From an uncultured Pseudoflavonifractor sp. (GTDB lineage: Bacteria > Bacillota > Clostridia > Oscillospirales > Oscillospiraceae), in contig CANEAY010000008.1 of NCBI GenBank assembly GCA_947425785.1, forward strand, positions 1 through 64,000: 64,000 bases of DNA. Reading direction: 5' to 3'. The translations under genes were made by a program, and so were the position numbers. Shown one piece after another: positions 59,308 to 64,000 of this stretch (position 1 is the stretch's first letter; each line of letters opens with the position of its first letter). Under the pieces are notes generated by a model, which searched no databases, was not told where the DNA came from, and worked only from the letters and a program-made list of their open reading frames with translations.

Positions 59308-60615
59308 TTAGCCCTTTTTCACCGTTTTTTGAGGAAAACACAGTCCCAATAATAGGCCTATCACCGCCGGAAGCACCCATCCCAGACCCACATTCGCCAG
59401 CGGCAGGACAGCCAGAACCTCCTTCAGCCCCGGCAAATAGTCCGCCGCAGCAAAGAGCAGGCTGGCCGCCGTGGTGCACAGCACCGCCGCCGGATAGACG
59501 CCGGGACGGCCCTTCACCCACTTGTGGCACACCGCCAGCAGCATCAGCACGATGGCCACCGGATAGAGCACGCCCAGTACAGGAACGGAGAACTTCAGGA
59601 TCTGGTTCAGTCCCGCGTTGGCGATGACCAGGCTCACCCCGGCGAAAATAGCTGCCCAGCCCCGGTAAGAAAGCTTGGGCCACAGCTTGTGGAAGTATTC
59701 ACCGCAGGAGGTGATGAGGCCCACACACACATTGAAGCAGGCGATGACGAAGATGGCAGCCAAAAGCATCATCCCCAGGGGGCCAAAGAGCTCAAAGACC
59801 AGATTGGTCAACACCCCCGCCCCGTTGGAGGCGCCGGGGAACCGGCCGCCGGAAAGAGCGCCCATATGGGCCAGCATTGCGTAGATGACCAGGAGCAATC
59901 CACCGGCAAGGAACCCTGCCTTCACCGTCCCCGTCACGATCTCCCGCTCCTCGGTGACTCCCCTGGCCCGGATACTGATGGCAATAACAATGCCAAATAC
60001 CAGCGCGGCAATGGCATCCATGGTCTGATAGCCGTCCAGGAAGCCGGTGATCACCGGGTGAGCTCCATAGCCCTCGGTCACTGCGGGGCCATAACCGCTC
60101 CAGGCGTGGGTCAAACTTCCCGCAAAGGTAATTAAAATAAGAACGATAAGCACCGGGCACAGCAGCTTCCCCAGCCGGTCGGTGAGCTTCTCCGGCTTCA
60201 GCGCCACCCAAAGGGCCAACGCAAAAAAGACCACGGTATAAGCCAGCTGGAACAGCGCCAGCGGAGCCTCCGGCCCGGCAAAGGGGGTCACCGCCATCTC
60301 AAAGGAGGTACTGGCCGTACGGGGGATGGCCAGGCAGGGGCCGATAGCCAGATAGCAGGCCACGGTAAATATCCTGGAAAAGACAGGGTGCACCCGGTCG
60401 CCCAAGGTGTCCAGTCCCCCGGCCTTGGCCACCGCCACCACGCCCAGCACAGGAAGACCCACAGCGCTCACCGCCATACCCAGCATAGCCAGCCAGGTAT
60501 TGCTTCCCGCCTGGGCGCCCACAAAGGGCGGAAAGATCAGATTCCCCGCCCCAAAAAACATAGAGAAAAGGGTCAAGCCCACCAGTATCAGGTCTTTGCC
60601 CTGCAGTCGCTTCAT
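59308..60615 (-). CDS. brnQ: Branched-chain amino acid transport system II carrier protein
   Basis: A 435-residue, 12-span Na-coupled importer of leucine, isoleucine and valine: MKRLQGKDLILVGLTLFSMF, FFGAGNLIFPPFVGAQAG (the LIVCS signature), CLAIPRTASTSFEMAVTPF, and the internal FLDGYQTMDAIAALVFGIVI. Length is normal. It complements the ilv genes at the other end of the window. It is monocistronic; a strong hairpin upstream belongs to the ferredoxin gene. Confidence 0.95.
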   Translation of the reverse strand: MKRLQGKDLILVGLTLFSMFFGAGNLIFPPFVGAQAGSNTWLAMLGMAVSAVGLPVLGVVAVAKAGGLDTLGDRVHPVFSRIFTVACYLAIGPCLAIPRTASTSFEMAVTPFAGPEAPLALFQLAYTVVFFALALWVALKPEKLTDRLGKLLCPVLIVLILITFAGSLTHAWSGYGPAVTEGYGAHPVITGFLDGYQTMDAIAALVFGIVIAISIRARGVTEEREIVTGTVKAGFLAGGLLLVIYAMLAHMGALSGGRFPGASNGAGVLTNLVFELFGPLGMMLLAAIFVIACFNVCVGLITSCGEYFHKLWPKLSYRGWAAIFAGVSLVIANAGLNQILKFSVPVLGVLYPVAIVLMLLAVCHKWVKGRPGVYPAAVLCTTAASLLFAAADYLPGLKEVLAVLPLANVGLGWVLPAVIGLLLGLCFPQKTVKKG

Positions 60616-60693
60616 ATCCTCGCCTCCTCTTTCTTTTCCGCATTAGTATAACAGATTCAGCGCTTTCCCGCAAGCTATTATTTCCTATCGAAA

Positions 60694-60733
60694 AAAATAA
60701 CAGCGTTGTCCTGTAGGACAACGCTGTTATTTT
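60694..60733. terminator. Bidirectional terminator after the ferredoxin gene
   Basis: AAAATAACAGCGTTGTCCT / AGGACAACGCTGTTATTTT, loop GT; flanked by A and T runs. It ends the minus-strand ferredoxin message. Confidence 0.93.
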
Positions 60734-60756
60734 ACGCGTTACGCATGTACCCTCTC

Positions 60757-60927
60757 TCAGCCCTGAGAGATGGCGCCGGTGGGGCAGGTACCAGCGCAGG
60801 TGCCGCAGTCGATGCAGGCGCCGGCGTCGATCACGTACTGGCTGTCCCCCTGAGAAATAGCGGACACGGGGCAGGAATCGGCGCAAGCGCCGCAGCTAAC
60901 ACAAGCGTCGCTGATCACGTAAGCCAT
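60757..60927 (-). CDS. 2[4Fe-4S] ferredoxin (short gene)
   Basis: A 56-residue clostridial-type ferredoxin starting MAYVISDACVSCGACADSCP. Two CxxCxxCxxxCP clusters are complete: CVSCGACADSCPV and CIDCGTCAGTCPT, both ending in AISQG, so the protein is an internal duplication. It carries low-potential electrons in the anaerobic metabolism. GGAGGTGTAACC precedes the ATG. It is below the usual length limit for automated gene calling. Terminator directly downstream; own promoter not evident in the 200 bases upstream shared with clpC. Confidence 0.96.
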   Translation of the reverse strand: MAYVISDACVSCGACADSCPVSAISQGDSQYVIDAGACIDCGTCAGTCPTGAISQG

Positions 60928-61127
60928 TGGTTACACCTCCAAGTCACTTCAAGCTGGCATTATTATAACACATGATTTTGAAATTGCAACGTAATTTTTA
61001 TGAAAAAGCGGGTATATTCTTAGATGCCTTAGACGGTGCGGCTCTAAGGGTCACAGTTTTCATGCGGTTAGCATTTGTTAACCGTTTTCTTCCTCAGCGT
61101 TCAATGCAAAAGATAGGAGTGGATACC

Positions 61128-63419
61128 ATGAGTGGGATCGAATTCACCATAGGGGCGGAGACTGCCCTGCGGCTGGCTCAGGAGAGCGCCGCCGAGCTGG
61201 GCCACAGCTACGTGGGTACCGAACATCTGCTGCTGGGCGTAGCCCGGGAGGGGCGTGGCCCCGGCGCCCGGGCCCTTCTGGCAGCGGGGCTGACGGCCCA
61301 GAACCTGCGCAGTATCCTGGTGGAGTTGATGGGTTTGGGCACCTCCGGGGGCCTCCCCGCCCACGGTCTTACCCCCCGGTGCCTGGAGTGTCTGGAGCTT
61401 GCCCTCAGCGAGGCCCGGCGCGTCCAGGCCCGGCGGGCGGACACCGGCCACCTGCTCACCGGCCTTCTCCGTCAAAGTGACAGTGCCGCCAGCCGGGTCA
61501 TCCTGGCCGCCGGGAAAGACCCCCGACGCCTGTTGGGGGACGTGACCAGTGCCTTCGGCGCCTACGAGCCCCGGGGCGGGGAACGCCGCCGCCTGGAGCG
61601 GGAGGAACGTCCCTCCTCCAGCACCAAGCTCCTGGATCAGTTCTCCCGCGACCTCACCGCCCTGGCCGCCGCCGGAGAGCTGGATCCCGTGGTGGGCCGG
61701 GAGCGGGAGGTGCGCCGGGTGGTGGAGATCCTCTCCCGCCGCAGAAAAAACAACCCCGCCCTCATCGGGGAACCGGGGGTGGGCAAGACCGCCGTGGCCG
61801 AAGCCCTGGCCATCGCCATCACCCAGGGGCAGGTGCCCCGGGAGCTGGCCGCCAAGCGCCTGGTATCCCTGGATCTGCCCTCCATGGTGGCAGGCACCAA
61901 ATACCGGGGTGAATTTGAGGAGCGGGTAAAGAACATCCTGACCGAGGTACGCCGGGCCGGGGATGTGATCCTCTTTCTGGATGAGCTTCACACCATCGTG
62001 GGCGTAGGCAGTGCCGAAGGGGCCATCGACGCCGCCAACATCCTCAAGCCCGCCCTGGGCCGGGGGGATATCCAGGTGGTGGGCGCCACCACCACCGACG
62101 AGTACCGAAAATATATCGAGAAGGACGCCGCCCTGGAGCGGCGCTTTCAGCCCGTCACTGTGGACGAGCCCTCGGCGGAGAACACCCTCTCCATCCTTCG
62201 GGGCCTGCGGCCCCACTATGAGCGGCACCACCGGCTCACCATCACCGACCAGGCCCTGGAGGCCGCCGTCACCCTCTCCCAGCGCTATCTCCCCGACCGC
62301 CGCCTTCCTGACAAGGCGGTAGATCTGATGGACGAGGCCGCCAGCCGCACCCGGCTGGCGGGGAAGCCGCCTCTCACCGTCACCGGCCAGGAGGTGGCGG
62401 CGGTGGTGGCCGGATGGACCGGTATCCCCGTCACCGCACTCACCCGCCCGGAGAGCCAACGGCTCCTGGAGCTGGAGGAGTCCCTCCACCGCCGGGTGGT
62501 GGGTCAGGAGGAGGCTGTCACCGCCGTGGCCAAGGCCGTGCGCCGGGGGCGTGTGGGACTGAAGGAGCCCGACCGCCCCGTGGGTTCCTTCCTCTTCCTG
62601 GGCCCCACAGGTGTTGGAAAAACAGAGCTGTGCAAAGCCCTTGCCCAAACCCTTTTCGGCACCGAGGAGGCCCTTATCCGCTTTGATATGTCGGAGTATA
62701 TGGAACAGCACACCGTCTCCCGGCTCCTTGGCTCTCCGCCGGGATATGTGGGCCACGAGGAGGGCGGCCAGCTCACTGAGGCGGTGCGGCGCAAGCCCTG
62801 GTCTGTGGTGCTCTTTGACGAGATTGAAAAGGCCCATGAGGACGTGTGGAGCGTCCTGCTTCAGGCCCTGGAGGACGGCTTCGTCACCGACGCCCAGGGC
62901 CGCAAGGCCGACCTGCGCAACTGCGTGCTCATCCTCACCTCCAACGTGGGAGCCCGGCGCATCACCGCCCGCGGGAGCCTGGGCTTCTCCGCCGATGCCT
63001 CTCCCGACGGCCTGCGCAGCCCGGAGGAATTGAAGGGCGCGGTAATGGAGGAAGTCCGCCGCACCTTCCGCCCCGAGCTCCTCAACCGGCTGGACGATAT
63101 CATCGTCTTCCGCCAGCTCTCTCCCGCCGAACTCACCGGCATCGCCCAGGGACTTCTCCGCCGTCTCTCCCAGCGGCTTGCTGCCCTGGGGGTGGAGCTG
63201 TCCGTCACCCAAGAGGCCCAGGCTCTTCTCACCCGCATGGGCTTCGATGCCAATTACGGCGCCCGGCCCCTGCGGCGGACGATCCGAACCCAGATTGAAG
63301 ACCCCGCCGCCGAGCTGCTCCTTACCGGGGCCCTCCCCCCCGGCTCTCTGCTCACGGTGGCGGAGGAGGATGGCCGCATCGCACTTCTCCCCTCTGCCGC
63401 CGCCCTCCCCGCAGGCTGA
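61128..63419 (+). CDS. clpC: ClpC-type ATPase lacking the middle domain
   Basis: A 763-residue unfoldase with two Clp_N repeats ([40 protein letters not shown]), NBD1 ([20 protein letters not shown]), and NBD2 (GPTGVGKT) with LGF in the ClpP loop ([10 protein letters not shown]). After [13 protein letters not shown] only a dozen residues ([12 protein letters not shown]) precede the [10 protein letters not shown] of NBD2: the coiled-coil M domain of Bacillus ClpC (about 45 residues) is absent. In this it resembles ClpA. AGGAGTG precedes the ATG. Upstream bases hold a CGGTTA / TAACCG hairpin, no CtsR box or CIRCE. Confidence 0.9.
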   Translation: MSGIEFTIGAETALRLAQESAAELGHSYVGTEHLLLGVAREGRGPGARALLAAGLTAQNLRSILVELMGLGTSGGLPAHGLTPRCLECLELALSEARRVQARRADTGHLLTGLLRQSDSAASRVILAAGKDPRRLLGDVTSAFGAYEPRGGERRRLEREERPSSSTKLLDQFSRDLTALAAAGELDPVVGREREVRRVVEILSRRRKNNPALIGEPGVGKTAVAEALAIAITQGQVPRELAAKRLVSLDLPSMVAGTKYRGEFEERVKNILTEVRRAGDVILFLDELHTIVGVGSAEGAIDAANILKPALGRGDIQVVGATTTDEYRKYIEKDAALERRFQPVTVDEPSAENTLSILRGLRPHYERHHRLTITDQALEAAVTLSQRYLPDRRLPDKAVDLMDEAASRTRLAGKPPLTVTGQEVAAVVAGWTGIPVTALTRPESQRLLELEESLHRRVVGQEEAVTAVAKAVRRGRVGLKEPDRPVGSFLFLGPTGVGKTELCKALAQTLFGTEEALIRFDMSEYMEQHTVSRLLGSPPGYVGHEEGGQLTEAVRRKPWSVVLFDEIEKAHEDVWSVLLQALEDGFVTDAQGRKADLRNCVLILTSNVGARRITARGSLGFSADASPDGLRSPEELKGAVMEEVRRTFRPELLNRLDDIIVFRQLSPAELTGIAQGLLRRLSQRLAALGVELSVTQEAQALLTRMGFDANYGARPLRRTIRTQIEDPAAELLLTGALPPGSLLTVAEEDGRIALLPSAAALPAG

Positions 63420-63517
63420 ATACACCCCCTTTCCGTCACTTTTTTGTGCAGATTGTAAAGCAGTTTATAGTTTTAATTCCTTTGCTATGATATAAAAGTG
63501 ACAAAGGGGGTCGAGAT

Positions 63518-64000
63518 ATGACCATTTTCGAAAACTATTCCCCTTGGATCCGGTATGACCTGAAGGAATGGGGCCCACTCACCGACCCCAAATACCTCAT
63601 CCGGCTCAAAGGCAAGACTGTCCTCTACAATCAGGAAGAGGACATCTCCAACATCTATATCGTCAAGAGCGGCCGGGTGCGGCTGTCCTACTTCACCAGC
63701 GACGGCGCCGAAAAGATCTATATTTTCGCCCTGACCGGGTGTATGTTCGGCGAGGAGACCTGCTTTGAGCCGGAGGCCCAATTCCTCCACGCCGCCACCA
63801 TTGTAGACTGTGAGCTTTTCCGCATCCCCAAAGACGAGTTCCTGGGCTACCTCTCTATGGACATCGCCCTCAACACCCAGGTGCTATCCTCCATGGCCCA
63901 CAAGATCCACGTGCACATGGAACACGTCCGGCGGCTGTGCTTTATGACCGCCCAACAGCGGGTGGCCGCAGTCTTCGTGGATCTGGCTCACAACTTCGGC
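63518..64000 (+). CDS. Crp/Fnr-family regulator, N-terminal part (runs off the window)
   Basis: The first 161 codons of a Crp/Fnr-type regulator. The cyclic-nucleotide-binding-like beta barrel is visible (LIRLKGKTVLYNQEEDISNI, YIVKSGRVRLSYFTSDGAEK, FALTGCMFGEETCFEPEAQF) then the dimer helix (LSSMAHKIHVHMEHVRRLCF) and the start of the HTH (AQQRVAAVFVDLAHNFG). There is no N-terminal four-Cys FNR cluster. AAAGGGGG precedes the ATG. The DNA-binding domain lies beyond the window, so target class cannot be judged. Confidence 0.88.
   Translation, partial: MTIFENYSPWIRYDLKEWGPLTDPKYLIRLKGKTVLYNQEEDISNIYIVKSGRVRLSYFTSDGAEKIYIFALTGCMFGEETCFEPEAQFLHAATIVDCELFRIPKDEFLGYLSMDIALNTQVLSSMAHKIHVHMEHVRRLCFMTAQQRVAAVFVDLAHNFG

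Noticed and set aside
60990-61127. CIRCE or CtsR heat-shock operator before clpC
   Set aside because: The CGGTTA/TAACCG hairpin does not match TTAGCACTC-N9-GAGTGCTAA, and no GGTCAAA tandem repeat is present.
61101-63425. A 774-codon minus-strand frame opposite clpC
   Set aside because: Shadow of clpC; no start signal or domain.
1-64000. CRISPR array, prophage, insertion sequence, tRNA or rRNA genes
   Set aside because: No regularly spaced repeats, no integrase, transposase, capsid or portal-like proteins, and no rRNA or tRNA sequence were seen.

Overview
The window looks like the chromosome of a GC-rich, spore-forming, anaerobic member of the Bacillota, class Clostridia, most like the Oscillospiraceae gut group (Flavonifractor / Intestinimonas / Lawsonibacter type). 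This rests on the sporulation genes (sigG, sigE, spoIIGA), the low-GC-type ribosome-binding sites and consensus TTGACA/TATAAT promoters inside a GC-rich sequence, the EcfAAT-TruA cluster, the FMN riboswitch in front of ribU, and a ferredoxin of clostridial 2x[4Fe-4S] type. The genus is inference; no rRNA gene is present to fix it.

Layout. 1-12.7 kb: branched-chain amino acid synthesis (ilvB end, ilvN, ilvC, ilvD, ilvA), interrupted by a TfoX-C protein with an HTH membrane regulator, a Vat/CatB-like acetyltransferase, a PadR/DUF2812 pair, and a TelA/XpaC/TPM/DUF975 envelope-stress-type cluster. 12.7-19.9 kb: rpe, a YjbR protein, a secreted unknown, recR, a palindromic interspersed repeat, a WYL regulator fused to a zinc ribbon with a GyrI-like partner, an ECF sigma factor with a DUF4179 protein, and rsmA. 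19.9-28.6 kb, minus strand: sigG, a Cys/His-repeat secreted protein, a five-gene oligopeptide/nickel-type ABC operon, a CarD-like regulator, sigE and spoIIGA. 28.7-32.6 kb: rpmG-secE-nusG-rplK-rplA and rplJ-rplL with their leaders. 32.7-45.5 kb: a LOR/SDH ornithine-cyclodeaminase-type protein, TetR, MgtE, MATE, AlaX, an rRNA methyltransferase, ecfA1-ecfA2-ecfT-truA, DUF5711, CvpA and PgsA-like proteins. 45.6-54.8 kb: a ClpE-type ATPase, a BlaR1-like M56 sensor fused to a degenerate M23 domain with its BlaI repressor, a SLOG protein, FMN riboswitch-ribU, and dinB. 54.9-64 kb: a tryptophan module (tnaA, TnaT-like transporter, divergent YheO-type regulator), brnQ, a ferredoxin missed by length-based gene calling, a ClpC without the usual middle domain, and the start of a Crp/Fnr regulator.

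Functional links. The ilv genes make isoleucine/valine while BrnQ imports them. EcfA1/A2/T is the energising module and RibU is one substrate subunit it could serve. SpoIIGA cleaves pro-SigE in the mother cell and SigG acts later in the forespore; here they are separated by an unrelated transporter operon. The tnaA/tnaT/YheO group is a candidate tryptophan-to-indole catabolic unit.

The most unusual points are: a long hairpin that covers the sigG ribosome-binding site; a WYL regulator reading through a perfect palindrome into a zinc-ribbon protein that keeps its own start; the M56-M23 fusion with a three-copy operator; and the two Clp ATPases with opposite middle-domain architectures. I found no CRISPR array, tRNA, rRNA, prophage or insertion sequence.
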